Position numbers and translations under genes: made by a program. This document shows, one piece after another, positions 9,479 through 19,210 of a DNA stretch of 64,000 nt. The stretch's first letter is position 1. Every line of letters starts with the position of its first letter. This DNA comes from Candidatus Endomicrobiellum trichonymphae. GTDB lineage: Bacteria; Elusimicrobiota; Endomicrobiia; Endomicrobiales; Endomicrobiaceae. The notes beneath the pieces are model-generated. The model did no database searches. It had not been told where the DNA came from and saw only the letters and a list, made by a program, of their open reading frames with translations. The stretch is taken from the NCBI RefSeq assembly GCF_002355835.1, contig NZ_AP017459.1, positions 558,001-622,000 of the forward strand, written 5' to 3'.

Positions 9479-10213
9479 ATGATTATAATACCGGCGGTTG
9501 ATATAAGGCAGGGAAATTCGGTAAGATTAAAACAAGGTAACATTGATGCAGAAACAATTTATTCGAAAGATCCGGTTTTCATTGCAAAACTCTGGAAGTC
9601 AAAAGGTGCAAAACGTCTGCATGTTGTTGATTTAGACGGCGCTTTCAGCGGAACAAATATAAATAAAGCTATTATTAAAAATATATGTGCGGCGGTTGAT
9701 ATTCCCGTTGAAGTCGGCGGCGGGATAAGAAATATGGATAAAATAAAAGAAGTTTTTGATATAGGCGCAGCATACGCAATTCTAGGGACTGTAGCGTTTA
9801 ATAATCCTGAAATTGTAAAAAAAGCGATAACCAGGTACGGTTCTGAAAAAATTATCGTTGCCGTTGATGCAAAAGATGGAAAAGTTGCGATAAGCGGCTG
9901 GAAAGATATAACTCCCATTGAAGCTTCAGAACTTGTAAACAAACTTAAAGAAATAGGTGTTCAGGAAATTTTATATACCGATATATCAAGAGACGGGATG
10001 TTTACCGGTCCTGATTTTGCAGGACTTAAAAAATTATCTGAAAGCGGTATGAGAATAATTGCTTCTGGCGGCGTAAAAACGATTGACAATTTGGTCAAAC
10101 TTAAAGAATATGAAAAAGACGGTGTTTTTGCCGCTATAGTCGGCAGTGCATTATATACTGATGATTTTAAACTTGAAGATGCTATAGAAGAGATAGAAGG
10201 AATAAAATGTTAG
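9479..10213 (+). CDS. hisA: ProFAR isomerase (HisA)
   Basis: This is a 244-residue (beta-alpha)8 barrel. The catalytic Asp8 lies in IIIPAVDI, and the second Asp in [10 protein letters not shown] near residue 129. The two phosphate-binding half-barrel signatures are EVGGGIR and IASGGV. It isomerises ProFAR to PRFAR in histidine synthesis. A nearby trpF is a pseudogene, which raises the question whether this HisA also carries PRA isomerase activity as PriA does in actinobacteria; the sequence alone does not decide that. The gene overlaps hisF by 7 bases. Confidence 0.95.
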   Translation: MIIIPAVDIRQGNSVRLKQGNIDAETIYSKDPVFIAKLWKSKGAKRLHVVDLDGAFSGTNINKAIIKNICAAVDIPVEVGGGIRNMDKIKEVFDIGAAYAILGTVAFNNPEIVKKAITRYGSEKIIVAVDAKDGKVAISGWKDITPIEASELVNKLKEIGVQEILYTDISRDGMFTGPDFAGLKKLSESGMRIIASGGVKTIDNLVKLKEYEKDGVFAAIVGSALYTDDFKLEDAIEEIEGIKC

Positions 10214-10989
10214 GAATAAGAGTAATACCATGTTTAGATGTTACAGATGGACGCGTTGTTAAGGGCACAAATTTTGTTAATTTAAAAGATGCAGGCGATC
10301 CTGTTGAAGTTGCAAAACAATACAATTCAGACGGTGCGGATGAACTTGTATTCTTAGATATTACCGCGACTCATGAAAGGCGCGACACTACGGTTGATTT
10401 AGTTAGAAGAACTGCCGAAAAAGTTTTTATTCCACTCACTGTAGGAGGAGGAATAAGAACTACTGAAGATATAAGAAATCTTTTAAATGCTGGGGCTGAT
10501 AAAGTCTCACTGAACTCTTCTGCCGTTAAAGATCCATCAATCATAAAAAAAGCAAGTGATAAATTCGGAATACAATGTATAGTCGTTGCAATAGATGCAA
10601 AAAAAACAGGAGAACACAAGTGGAACGTATTTGTGCATGGCGGCAGAATTGACACCGGAATTGATGCTGTTCTCTGGGCTAAAAAAGCTGCGGAATTTGG
10701 CGCTGGTGAAATTTTACTGACAAGTATGGATAAAGATGGTACAAAAGACGGTTATGACTCAGAACTTTTAAAAGCAATTTCAAGTTCTGTAGTAATACCA
10801 GTAATTGCGTCCGGCGGTGCTGGAAAAGTTGAGCATTTTTCTAAAGCCTGCGAATACGGTGCTTCGGCAGTGCTTGCCGCTTCTTTATTTCATTATAAAG
10901 AGCTGACTATAAAAGAAGTTAAAGAGCATTTAAAATCTAAAAATATACCAGTTAGACAAATCAGAGCAGAGTTTGCAATTAACAATTGA
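10207..10989 (+). CDS. hisF: Imidazole glycerol phosphate synthase, cyclase subunit
   Basis: The 260-residue barrel enzyme has catalytic Asp11 (VIPCLDV) and a second Asp in VVAIDAKK near residue 130. The GGGIRT and IASGGAG phosphate sites are present. With HisH it converts PRFAR and ammonia to imidazole-glycerol phosphate and AICAR. The start overlaps hisA (ATGTTAG). The following 112 bases contain no gene and lead into hisI, which has its own ribosome site (AAGGAG at about 11090). Confidence 0.96.
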   Translation: MLGIRVIPCLDVTDGRVVKGTNFVNLKDAGDPVEVAKQYNSDGADELVFLDITATHERRDTTVDLVRRTAEKVFIPLTVGGGIRTTEDIRNLLNAGADKVSLNSSAVKDPSIIKKASDKFGIQCIVVAIDAKKTGEHKWNVFVHGGRIDTGIDAVLWAKKAAEFGAGEILLTSMDKDGTKDGYDSELLKAISSSVVIPVIASGGAGKVEHFSKACEYGASAVLAASLFHYKELTIKEVKEHLKSKNIPVRQIRAEFAINN

Positions 10990-11101
10990 TTGCTTTTATT
11001 ATTCCGCTTTTATACGAAATTACGGTTTAATCACTGTAATCTAAAAAGGTAAATTTTTTAACGCAACTAATAATGTATTAGAGAAAAACAAGGAGCAATA
11101 G

Positions 11102-11491
11102 GTGGACAAAATTATTGAAAGCTTAAAATTTGACGATAAAGGTCTTATTCCTGCCGTAGTTCAGGACTGGAAAGATAATGTGGTTTTAATGGTGGCGTAC
11201 ATGAATAAAGAAGCCGTCAAGAGAACTCTTGAAACAAAAAAAGCTACTTTTTGGAGTCGTTCAAGGCAGTCGTTTTGGGTTAAAGGCGAAAGTTCTGGAA
11301 ACATTCAGGAACTAAAAGAATTTTATTATGATTGCGATGCTGATTGTATTCTTTTAAAAGTGAATCAAATCGGCGATGCAGCATGTCATACTGGATATAG
11401 AAGTTGCTTTTTTACAAAAGTTAAATCAGCTTTAGATACAGAAATTGTAGGCGAGAGACTTTTTGATCCTGATAAAGTTTATAGAAAATAG
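11102..11491 (+). CDS. hisI: Phosphoribosyl-AMP cyclohydrolase
   Basis: The 129-residue product opens the adenine ring of phosphoribosyl-AMP in histidine synthesis. It shows the family core [16 protein letters not shown], and the metal- and zinc-binding [11 protein letters not shown] with [11 protein letters not shown]. The start is GTG (11102), preceded by AAGGAGCAATAG. It is the single-domain form; the partner HisE activity (phosphoribosyl-ATP pyrophosphatase) is not fused. A decayed sequence directly downstream may be the former hisE. Confidence 0.95.
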   Translation: MDKIIESLKFDDKGLIPAVVQDWKDNVVLMVAYMNKEAVKRTLETKKATFWSRSRQSFWVKGESSGNIQELKEFYYDCDADCILLKVNQIGDAACHTGYRSCFFTKVKSALDTEIVGERLFDPDKVYRK

Positions 11492-11509
11492 ATTAAAGCT
11501 TGAAGCATT

Positions 11510-11765
11510 ATGTAATTGTCTTTCATTATTTTATTGCAAAGAATTCTATCAAATACAGTCTGAGAAACAAATGTCGATTCGAGATAAAAAAGAATTCCAT
11601 AATATATTAAATAAACTGTAAGAAGCTATGTAAGCAACCCTTGTTAATGGGGATAAAAAATCTTCCAATCTTGATATAACCACAGTCGCTGACACTCTTG
11701 TCATATGGCAAATTATAGCGAAAGCCTTGATAAAAGAGTGTTGTTAAAGCGCGGGCAGTAGTCGG
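11510..11765 (+). pseudogene. Possible hisE remnant
   Basis: This decayed stretch directly follows hisI, the usual place of hisE. Read across frames it gives EA(M/stop)ATLVNGDKKSSNL, then VADTL, then CHMANYSESLDKRVLLKR. That resembles the HisE pattern EEA.E...A..NGDK....E.ADLLYH. Several stops and at least one frameshift interrupt it. The match is short, and I made it by eye, so the call is tentative. If right, PR-ATP pyrophosphohydrolase must be encoded elsewhere or the pathway is open at this step. Confidence 0.35.
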
Positions 11766-11854
11766 GGATACAAAATAACGAAATAGGAATAAAGTTTTCA
11801 GTATTTAGACTGATAAAGCCTTTTCCGCGTTTGGTTGAAGTAATGTTTAAGGAA

Positions 11855-12267
11855 AATAAATAAGATACCGATTATTATATTGGGGAATACTCCAATAGCC
11901 AACAATTATCAGCATAAAGTATATTTTCTTAAAACTGCTGGCGTTATACAGGGTTTTTGGTCATTAAATCCAGCGCCTACAAATAGTGATTGTATTGAAA
12001 AAACAGAAAATAATCCAAATAATTAAAAATTTCATTATGTTACAAAGCTATATCGACAAACTACTAAATAATGAATTAAATTACTTTTCATCAATGATTT
12101 CAAAATCAAAACTCGGGGAATACATTCGCATATCTAGCCAAGAAAATTCTGATGAGGTAAAAGCAGAAAGATTTTTAAAATTGATATAGAAAGGATATAA
12201 CCCGGCTCGCATATGCAAAAATTTTGAAAAATTTATGTGAAATAAAACGAGTTCTTTTGGAACAAAC
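11855..12267 (+). pseudogene. Unrecognised decayed gene upstream of a methyltransferase
   Basis: Two or three reading frames hold protein-like stretches: one ends at 12025 and contains KTAGVIQGFWSLNPAP. The next contains YIDKLLNNELNYFSSM and QENSDEVKAERFLKLI (to 12189). A further frame continues RKDITRLAYAKILKNL to about 12267. They appear to be pieces of one broken gene of at least 130 codons. Its position just ahead of a type II methyltransferase suggests a restriction-system partner, but I recognise no motif. The stretch 11766-11854 shows nothing. Confidence 0.35.
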
Positions 12268-12273
12268 GGAAGA

Positions 12274-13110
12274 GTGAATCATGATTCTTCCAAGTTTTAT
12301 AATTCAAAACTGTACAAAACTTTAAACAATAATAAAAATATTTCACAGGAAGTAAATAATTCCCCATCTGAATATTTAAATAAAATAATTTTAGGTTCAG
12401 GTACAAATATGAAAGAAATTCCTGATAACTCCTTGCACTTAATGATAACATCTCCGTCATATAATGTATCCAAAGAATACGATGAAGATTTATCATTAGA
12501 TGAATATTTAGAATTATTAAAACAGGCTTTTGCTGAAACATATAGAGTGTTAGTTAATGGAGGCAGAGCCTGCATTAATGTTGCCAATTTGGGGAGGAAA
12601 CCATATATACCACTTTCAGATTACATATCAAAAATGATGATAGACATTGGATTTAATATGAGAGGAGAAGTTATATGGAATAAAGCTTCTAGCGCAAGTC
12701 CTTCAACTGCTTGGGGAAGTTGGCTAAGCGCGGCTAATCCTATTTTAAGAGATATTCATGAATATATTTTAATCTTTTCAAAAGGTGAATACAGAAGAAT
12801 AAGAACAAAAAAAGACTTAAAAATCAAAGACAATACAATAACAAAAGAACAATTTATGGAATGGACAAAATCAATTTGGACTATAAACGCTGAAAGTGCT
12901 AAGCGAATTGGACATCCTGCCCCATTTCAGGTAGAACTTCCAAATAGACTGATTCAGCTCTATTCTTTTACAGAGGATATAATTCTTGATCCTTTTATAG
13001 GCAGCGGGACGACAGCTGTCGCTGCAGTGAAGACGAGAAGAAATTTTATAGGGTATGAAGTCAATGATAAATATGTCAGATTAGCAAATAAAAGAGTTGA
13101 GAGTTTTTGA
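12274..13110 (+). CDS. Beta-class DNA methyltransferase with altered catalytic motif (SPSY)
   Basis: The 278-residue product is a type II DNA methyltransferase (N4-cytosine or N6-adenine). The order is substrate-transfer motif IV first (TSPSYNV, about residue 50) and the SAM-binding motif I late (LDPFIGSGTT, about residue 238), which is the permuted beta class. The normal motif is TSPPY; here the second proline codon has become TCA, a single C-to-T change, so catalysis may be lost even though the frame is open. The start is GTG. The frame is open further upstream to 12239 with SSFGTNGRVNHDSS, typical N-terminal sequence for this family. It lies upstream of a broken restriction enzyme. Confidence 0.8.
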   Translation: MNHDSSKFYNSKLYKTLNNNKNISQEVNNSPSEYLNKIILGSGTNMKEIPDNSLHLMITSPSYNVSKEYDEDLSLDEYLELLKQAFAETYRVLVNGGRACINVANLGRKPYIPLSDYISKMMIDIGFNMRGEVIWNKASSASPSTAWGSWLSAANPILRDIHEYILIFSKGEYRRIRTKKDLKIKDNTITKEQFMEWTKSIWTINAESAKRIGHPAPFQVELPNRLIQLYSFTEDIILDPFIGSGTTAVAAVKTRRNFIGYEVNDKYVRLANKRVESF

Positions 13111-13275
13111 AATATTTCAGTAAATAAAAAAGTTTTACTATGTATATCATTTTAAAGTTAAAAGCGAGTTAAACCGGCAGTACGGCGCAAAACACCGCTT
13201 ATATTGACTGGATATGCGGGAACCGTAAGCTTTAAAGATACTTAATAAGTTTATGAAAAATAGAGCGAAAAATAA

Positions 13276-13895
13276 TTGAAGATTATGACAATATTTGAAA
13301 AAGGGAATTATAAGCCCGTCTCAGCTGAATTTAGATTGCTTGGAATGAATGCATTATATGAGTTATCAAAGTTTCAAAGTAAATTTGAAATTTACGATAC
13401 GGATACGACTATAAATACAATTAGAGACGCTATAATTGCAAACTATCTTGGTTATGATTTATTGAATAGAGATAAGATGCAAAGAAAAGAAATGAAAATA
13501 CATTCTTAGAAGTTAAGCAGTGTTCAATATCAAGCCGTTCTTGGGGCGGGACATGGAACGATACGAATGAAGAAAAAGCGCTGGCTTTTTCTGATAAAAG
13601 ACTCTTTGCCGTTGTGGGCGTCTGGAAAGAAGCAAGCGATTTACAGTTTATGGTTTACGGACAACATTCTAAATTAGGTAGTGATTTGCATAAACTGGTA
13701 GTTAACAGGAAGAAAGGGAGTCGTTCAACGCAGTCCGTTTCTATACAAAAACTGATTAAAGATTATAAGTTCAACGTTATTTGCCCGCCTGACAAAAATA
13801 AAAACTTTGTTTATAAATTACTGGTTAATTATCAAAGAATTTTAGCTGATATTTTACGAAAAAATGAAATTAGAACAATACAAAGTATACAATAA
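13276..13895 (+). pseudogene. Type II restriction endonuclease, frameshifted
   Basis: A first frame (13276-13509) gives 77 residues ending ...GYDLLNRDK. The trace then continues in another frame as DAKKRNENTFLEVKQCS (about 13480-13530) and runs through GGTWNDTNEEKALAFSD to the stop at 13895. FLEVKQ fits the E-x-K half of a PD-(D/E)XK active site, and the Asp just before it fits the D. A small deletion near 13478-13485 breaks the frame. The gene overlaps the start of the next methyltransferase by 32 bases, typical of a compact restriction-modification pair. The recognition sequence cannot be read from the sequence. Confidence 0.7.
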
Positions 13896-14816
13896 ATCCT
13901 GCTATGGATTGCAAGAAATAGAAAATAATTCTATTGACGCCCTGATAACAGATCCTCCTTATGGAATATCTTATCAAAATAATTATTGGGATAAAGATTT
14001 GCCTGATAAAGAAATATGGAAAAATTCTTTTAATGTATTAAAAGACGGAAGTTTTGGTTTAATATTTTCTTCAATAAGATTGATGCATCGTCTTATGGCT
14101 AATTTAGAGGATAGCGGTTTTCTAATCAAGGATGTTCTTTTTTGGTCATATTTAAACGGAATGCCCAAAAGTCGAGATATTGCGTTGGATATTGATAAAG
14201 AGTTAAACGTAGAAAGCAAGATTGTAGGTATATATAACTATGTACAGGGCTATAAAAAAAACGGCGCAAATAATTATTATGCTACCAATTTAAAATATAA
14301 AAAAGAACCAAAATTTGAATTAGGGGACAAATATAAAGGATGTGGACTGGCTTTAAAACCGTCTTATGAACCAATAATCTTAATTCAAAAACCGATAAGC
14401 AAAAATTTAACAGTAGCACAAAACGTTATGCAGACGGCGAAAAAAAAGTAGGGCATAATCCGCATCCAAAGGACAGAGTGCCTTCAAATATAATTAGAAC
14501 TCAAGAGTACCGCGACAAGTATGATAAATTTTTTTTAGTTCCAAAAGTCAGGCAAAAAGCGGAAGAGTTCAATAATCATCCCACGCTGAAACCTGTGGAG
14601 CTGATGGAACATTTGGTAAAATTGGTATCTTTTGAAAATCAGATAATCTTAAACCCTTTTTCAGGTAGCTGCAGTACGGGAGTTGCAAGTTTGAAAAATA
14701 AAAGAAAATTTGTAGGATACGAGTTAGACGGTAAATATTATAAAATATGTAAGAAAAAAATGGAAAATATTGAACGCGAGATGTCAAGTTGTCAAATTAA
14801 TTTAAGAGGAATAAAT
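13864..14816 (+). pseudogene. Type II DNA methyltransferase, one-base frameshift and lost stop
   Basis: The first part (13864-14451) carries motif IV DPPYGISYQNN near residue 32. The second part continues in another frame as VGHNPHPKDRVPSN, then HPTLKPVELM and the SAM-binding motif NPFSGSCSTG. An A8 tract (14440-14447) lies at the break, and one more A would restore one protein. The same frame then runs without a stop into the following nuclease gene, so the original stop also seems to be lost. The gene is the likely modification partner of the restriction enzyme at 13276-13895. The protein as written ends shortly after position 14450 without its SAM-binding motif and should be inactive. Confidence 0.75.
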
Positions 14817-15800
14817 ATGCCTGCACTATTCTCAAGCAATAGCAAAAAGTTTTTATCACAAATAGATAAGCCGGAGAGAGAATTAAATAAATTTATTTCT
14901 GAGAATTGGAAAGACTTGTTTCCAAAAAACTATAAGTTTATTACTAATGAGTTCTACTTAAAGGGTAATGTTCGCAGTTTGGGAGATAAGAGCGGTAAAA
15001 TTGATATTTTCGGGTTCAATTCTAAAACAAAAAAATTCATAATCGTTGAATTAAAAAAAGATTGTGCTATAAATATTACAGACCAAGTGGCTGATTATAG
15101 GGATTTTGTACAAAAAAATTTTTCTGCAGTTTACCTGCTTGTACTGCAAAATTATAAAATTAAATTTAACTTACCAAAATCCCAACATATGTCTAAAGAC
15201 CCAGAGATTATCATGATAGCGAAAAAATTCAGCATGGGTCAAATTGATAGAGCAATTGAAAAAAATATTACATTGATAAAATATTATTGGTTTAAGGATT
15301 TCATTTTTATTGATTATTTAAATAATGCCCTTGATAGTAAAATAGAGATTGCAGATACTAAAAATAAGGAAATCAACAAAATTAAAAATATCATTAGTTC
15401 TGAAAAAGAAGCTCAGGATGAAATAGATGAATTTTTTGGAGAAAAAAATCAAAGTAAAGCGGCGTTTAGAATTTTCCTTGAATTTTTAGAATCAAACGGA
15501 CAAGTCAATTTAAAGTTCAGTAGAATATGTATTGGAATAGAATTCAATAACACAACATTTACTGCCATCAGTCGTAGAGGAAAAGGACCGCGTAAAACCA
15601 TTTTGCTAGTTGTGACGAATATAGATGTAACTGCGCTGAGCAAACAAATAATAGTGGATGATAGATATCGTGGAAAAAACATTAAGATGAAAGGTAGTTG
15701 GGGAAAGGAACGATTCGAAGTTTATTTTCGTAATGCAGACGAGGTAAAAGAATTTTGCAACTACATAAAGGATAAAGAGTTTCAACCTTTGCAAAAATAA
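14817..15800 (+). CDS. PD-(D/E)XK nuclease-like protein (DUF91/DUF5655 type)
   Basis: The ATG at 14817 has its own ribosome site (AAGAGGA at 14804-14810) and gives 327 residues. The N-terminal half has KIDIFGF followed by FIIVELKKD (about residues 62-80), the D...ExK pattern of a NucS/DUF91-like endonuclease fold. The C-terminal part (about 215-327) resembles DUF5655-type domains that often follow it. The role is unknown; such proteins often sit with restriction-modification genes. The upstream methyltransferase frame reads straight into this one, so a translated fusion is possible, but the internal ribosome site argues that this was a separate gene. Confidence 0.65.
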   Translation: MPALFSSNSKKFLSQIDKPERELNKFISENWKDLFPKNYKFITNEFYLKGNVRSLGDKSGKIDIFGFNSKTKKFIIVELKKDCAINITDQVADYRDFVQKNFSAVYLLVLQNYKIKFNLPKSQHMSKDPEIIMIAKKFSMGQIDRAIEKNITLIKYYWFKDFIFIDYLNNALDSKIEIADTKNKEINKIKNIISSEKEAQDEIDEFFGEKNQSKAAFRIFLEFLESNGQVNLKFSRICIGIEFNNTTFTAISRRGKGPRKTILLVVTNIDVTALSKQIIVDDRYRGKNIKMKGSWGKERFEVYFRNADEVKEFCNYIKDKEFQPLQK

Positions 15801-15845
15801 AAAAGCATACTTAAGGAATAATGACAAACTTAGAAAATACTAACG

Positions 15846-16471
15846 ATGAAAGTTAAAATATGCGGACTTGCAAATTATAATGACGCTTTGAATGCGACAA
15901 ATTTGGGAGCTGATTTTTTGGGGATTTCATTTTATCAAAGACTCTTCTAGAAAAGTATCGGAAAAATTAGTGTCGGACATAGTTTCCAAACTTCATCCTT
16001 TTGTCGCTCCCATAGCCGTTTTTTCTGGTCAAGATGAGAAAGCTGTATCCAAGATAATAAAAAAATGCAGCATAAAAAATATTCAGTTTAACGGAAATGA
16101 AGCGCCTGAATTTTGTAAGTTTGTCCGTGACAGACAATGCGTGAAAATATTTAAGTTTTTTAAACTTGACAATGAAACCGATATTTTAAAATTATACAGA
16201 AAGCGTAGATTATTTTGTTTTAGACGTGTCTTATTCAGACGTCGAAATTGCGAAATTTAATCACACTCTTATTTCAAAAGCAGGGGAATTAAAGATTCCG
16301 TTTTTTGTCTCCCTCAGCGCCAGCGCTGACGCAAAAAATATTGAAAGCTTTTTGAAAGAAGTTACCCCGTACGGATTTAATGCAGATTCGTCTATAGAAA
16401 GATCGCCAAAAAGAAAAGATTATGATATAATGAGCGCATTTATCAAAGGTATTCGCAGATTAAAAATTTAA
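15846..16471 (+). pseudogene. trpF: Phosphoribosylanthranilate isomerase, two frameshifts
   Basis: The start MKVKICGLANYNDAL is characteristic of TrpF (catalytic Cys in KICG). The first frame stops at about 15948 (SFYQRLF-stop). The trace moves to another frame (KDSSRKVSEKLVSDIV...), then at about 16188-16191 (AAAA) to a third (YTESVDYFVLDVSY...), ending in NADSSIERSPKRKD at 16471. Between the breaks the sequence is well preserved, so inactivation is fairly recent. TrpF converts phosphoribosylanthranilate to CdRP in tryptophan synthesis. No other trp gene is visible in the window. Confidence 0.85.
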
Positions 16472-17013
16472 AATTCCAAGAGAAATTCTTAAACTTGAAG
16501 CTCAGACTGTAAGAGAACAAATAAAACATTTGGATTTAAACTTTGACAAAGCCGTTTTAAAAGATTTTAAGAAAGAAAATCTGGCAATTTTACATCCTTT
16601 GGGAACGATAGGTAAAAAACTTATTATGCGGGTAAGCGATCTTATGAGAAAAGGAAAGCAAAATCCAGTTGTAAAACAAACGGCAACCGTTAAGGATGCT
16701 CTTCTTGTATGTATGACAGGCACAAGAGAGTCGAGGCAACAAGTATTGTTGACAACAAGGGCAAAATTATAGGTTTTTTCACGGATGGAGATTTGCGCAG
16801 ATATATTCAAAATGACGAAAAAATACTAGAAAAAAAATGTAGCGTCTGTTATGACAAAGCACCCTAAAATTGTGACGCCTGAAATGATGAGCTGTAGAGT
16901 CGGCAACAATTTTAAAAAAGTACGATATAGACAATATTCCTATTATAGGTAAAGATAAAAAATCTCTAGGTATTTTAGATCAAGGGGATTTGTTAGCAGA
17001 AGGAGTCTCTTAA
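16472..17013 (+). pseudogene. kdsD: Arabinose-5-phosphate isomerase (KdsD/KpsF), SIS domain deleted and CBS region frameshifted
   Basis: The first codons give IPREILKLEAQTVREQIKHLD...FDKAV, the usual N-terminus of KdsD. The sequence then jumps directly to KENLAILHPLGTIGKKL, which normally follows about 150 residues later. The sugar-isomerase (SIS) catalytic core is therefore missing. Next come two CBS domains spread over several frames (VSDLMRKG, FFTDGDLRRYIQ, IDNIPIIG, GILDQGDLL). KdsD makes arabinose-5-phosphate for Kdo in lipopolysaccharide. It ends 66 bases before accD. Confidence 0.85.
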
Positions 17014-17078
17014 CGGTAGCAGAGAACGAAGCCTTTTGACAGAATTAAAGGCAAAGGCAGGCTGGAGGAAAAACAGAA

Positions 17079-17885
17079 ATGAAAATGACAATTGATAATA
17101 TATCTGAAAAAAAAGGGGTTCCTGAAGGCATTTGGACGAAATGCAAAAAATGCGATTATATTCTTCTGCAAAAAGACTTTGAAGAAAATCTTATGGTATG
17201 CCCTAAATGTGGATATTGTACAAGACTCAACGCGCGAAAAAGAATTGAGTTTACTGTGGACAAAGGAAGTTTTAAAGAAATGGATGAAGCTATTCAGCCC
17301 GTAAATTTTTTGTGTTTTCCGGGCTATTCTGATAAAATAAAAAAATCTGAGATGAGCGACGCCGTTGTTACGGGTGAGGCAAAAATCAACGGATACAGCG
17401 TTGTAATTGCAGTTATGGATTTTGAATTTATGGGTGGCAGTATGGGTTCTGTCGTAGGCGAAAAAATAGTAAGAGCAATAGAAAAAGCCTTGAAAAAAAA
17501 ACGACATATAATCATCATTTCCGCTTCAGGCGGAGCAAGAATGCAGGAAGGGACAATATCTCTTATGCAGATGGGCAAAACAAGTGCCGCTCTTGCAAAG
17601 CTCGCCGATAACAGACTTGCATTCATTTCAATTCTAACAGACCCTACAACCGGCGGTGTTGCCGCAAGTTATGCAATGCTTGGAGATATAAATATTGCAG
17701 AGCCTAAAGCTTTAATAGGTTTTGCGGGACCCAGAGTTATTGAACAGACCATAAGACAGCAACTTTCGGAAGAATTTCAACGCTCCGAATTTCTAGAGAA
17801 ACACGGAATGGTTGACATTGTTGTAGAAAGGAAAAATATAAGAGACGTTTTGACTAAAGCGTTGACGTTTTTTTACAATAGGTAA
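17079..17885 (+). CDS. accD: Acetyl-CoA carboxylase carboxyltransferase subunit beta
   Basis: The 268-residue product has the N-terminal four-cysteine zinc ribbon (Cys22, 25, 41, 44) and the crotonase-like carboxyltransferase domain with [22 protein letters not shown] and [16 protein letters not shown]. With AccA it transfers the carboxyl group from biotin to acetyl-CoA, making malonyl-CoA for fatty-acid synthesis. A strong ribosome site (GGAGG) precedes the ATG. The stop codon overlaps the folC start by one base, the classical accD-folC pairing. Confidence 0.96.
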   Translation: MKMTIDNISEKKGVPEGIWTKCKKCDYILLQKDFEENLMVCPKCGYCTRLNARKRIEFTVDKGSFKEMDEAIQPVNFLCFPGYSDKIKKSEMSDAVVTGEAKINGYSVVIAVMDFEFMGGSMGSVVGEKIVRAIEKALKKKRHIIIISASGGARMQEGTISLMQMGKTSAALAKLADNRLAFISILTDPTTGGVAASYAMLGDINIAEPKALIGFAGPRVIEQTIRQQLSEEFQRSEFLEKHGMVDIVVERKNIRDVLTKALTFFYNR

Positions 17886-19150
17886 TGTTTTTTAAAATTT
17901 TAAAAGAATATGAGGGAATGACACCGGGTCTTTCAAGGATAAAAAAATTTTTCAAAAGCATAGATAATCCTCAGAATAAATTAAAAGCAGTCCATATAGC
18001 AGGCACTAACGGAAAAGGGTCAACAGCAGCTTTCATATCTGAAATTTTAAAAGCAGGCGGATATAAAACGGCTTTGTACTCTTCTCCTCATTTAATTGAT
18101 ATTACCGAAAGAATTAAAATTGACGGGGAAAATATACCGTCAAAAATCTTTAATGGTTTATCAAAAAAATACTTAGAAAGGGCGGTAAAATATAAACTTT
18201 CATATTTTGAATATTTGACTGCATTAGCTTTTATATATTTTGCAGAGCAGAAAACCGATATTGCCGTAATCGAAACAGGACTTGGCGGACGGTTTGATGC
18301 AACAAATGTTATAAAAAAACCTTTAATTTGTGCCATAACGTCGATTGCAAAAGAACATCAGGAAATACTTGGAGCAGAGACTGAAAAGATAGCTTTTGAA
18401 AAAGCCGGGATAATAAAGGGCGCCGCTTATGTTGTCTGCGGAAAACTGCCTAAAAGAGCAATAACCGTAATAAAAAACAAATCAAATCCATACTACCTAT
18501 ACGGAAAAGATCTTAAAGTTGCAAACAATAAAAGCAGTAGAAGCAGGCAAAAATTTGATTATACAAGCAAAAATGCAGAACTGAAAAATATTGAAATAGG
18601 GCTTTTAGGCAGACATCAGGCTGTAAATGCTTCAATTGCTATTTTTGCTGCAGGGCTTTTAAATAAAAAAGGATATTATTTAAGCGAAGCACATATAAGA
18701 ACAGGTTTAAAAAACGCAGTCTGGCAGGGCAGGTTTGACATAAGAAAAATCCATAGTAATAATAAAAATTTTGAATTAATTATAGACGGTGCGCATAATA
18801 TTCAGGGGTTAAATGCATTTTTTGAAACATTTGAGCAACTTGGTTTTTCAAAAAAAAAGAGAATTTTCATTTTTACCGTAATGAAAGAAAAAAAATATAA
18901 ATATATGGTAAAAAAGACAGCCTCTTTTGCCAAAAAAGTAATATTGCCGCGGATAAATAATGATAGAGCTTTAAATCCTGAAGTTTTAAAAAAAGAATTT
19001 TCAAAGTATATTGCACAAAATAAAATATGTACGGCAGACTCTGTAAAAAACGCTTGTGCTATGATAAGCGACAACGAAACATCGGTAGCAGTAGGTTCTC
19101 TTTATCTTGTAGGAGAAATTTTAAAATATATAAATGAGACAATGGAATAA
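17885..19150 (+). CDS. folC: Folylpolyglutamate synthase / dihydrofolate synthase
   Basis: The 421-residue Mur-ligase-type enzyme has the ATP loop GTNGKGST (about residue 41), the SSPHL motif, IETGLGGRFDATN, and a late DGAHN. It adds glutamate to dihydropteroate and/or folates, completing and retaining the cofactor. It starts inside the accD stop codon, so translation is coupled. Downstream, 19151-19186 is short spacer leading to a run of 14 G and the truncated lptD copy. Confidence 0.94.
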   Translation: MFFKILKEYEGMTPGLSRIKKFFKSIDNPQNKLKAVHIAGTNGKGSTAAFISEILKAGGYKTALYSSPHLIDITERIKIDGENIPSKIFNGLSKKYLERAVKYKLSYFEYLTALAFIYFAEQKTDIAVIETGLGGRFDATNVIKKPLICAITSIAKEHQEILGAETEKIAFEKAGIIKGAAYVVCGKLPKRAITVIKNKSNPYYLYGKDLKVANNKSSRSRQKFDYTSKNAELKNIEIGLLGRHQAVNASIAIFAAGLLNKKGYYLSEAHIRTGLKNAVWQGRFDIRKIHSNNKNFELIIDGAHNIQGLNAFFETFEQLGFSKKKRIFIFTVMKEKKYKYMVKKTASFAKKVILPRINNDRALNPEVLKKEFSKYIAQNKICTADSVKNACAMISDNETSVAVGSLYLVGEILKYINETME

Positions 19151-19186
19151 AAATATCAAAAGGACTATATTTTTGTATAGATATGA

Positions 19187-19200
19187 GGGGGGGGGGGGGG
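19187..19200 (+). repeat. Run of 14 G
   Basis: An uninterrupted G14 homopolymer sits 37 bases after folC in AT-rich DNA, 26 bases before the start of the 3.15 kb duplicated block. It is unlike anything else in the window. It could be a slippage-prone tract, a scar of the rearrangement, or an assembly artefact at a repeat boundary. Confidence 0.9.
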
Positions 19201-19210
19201 TAAGGATAGC

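Noticed and set aside
12233-12541. 102-codon minus-strand open frame
   Set aside because: Antisense to the start of the methyltransferase at 12274, which has clear motifs.
17010-17507. 165-codon open frame on the minus strand, rich in Phe
   Set aside because: It is antisense to accD, whose zinc ribbon and carboxyltransferase motifs are clear; the Phe/Tyr bias is the mirror of Lys/Glu codons.
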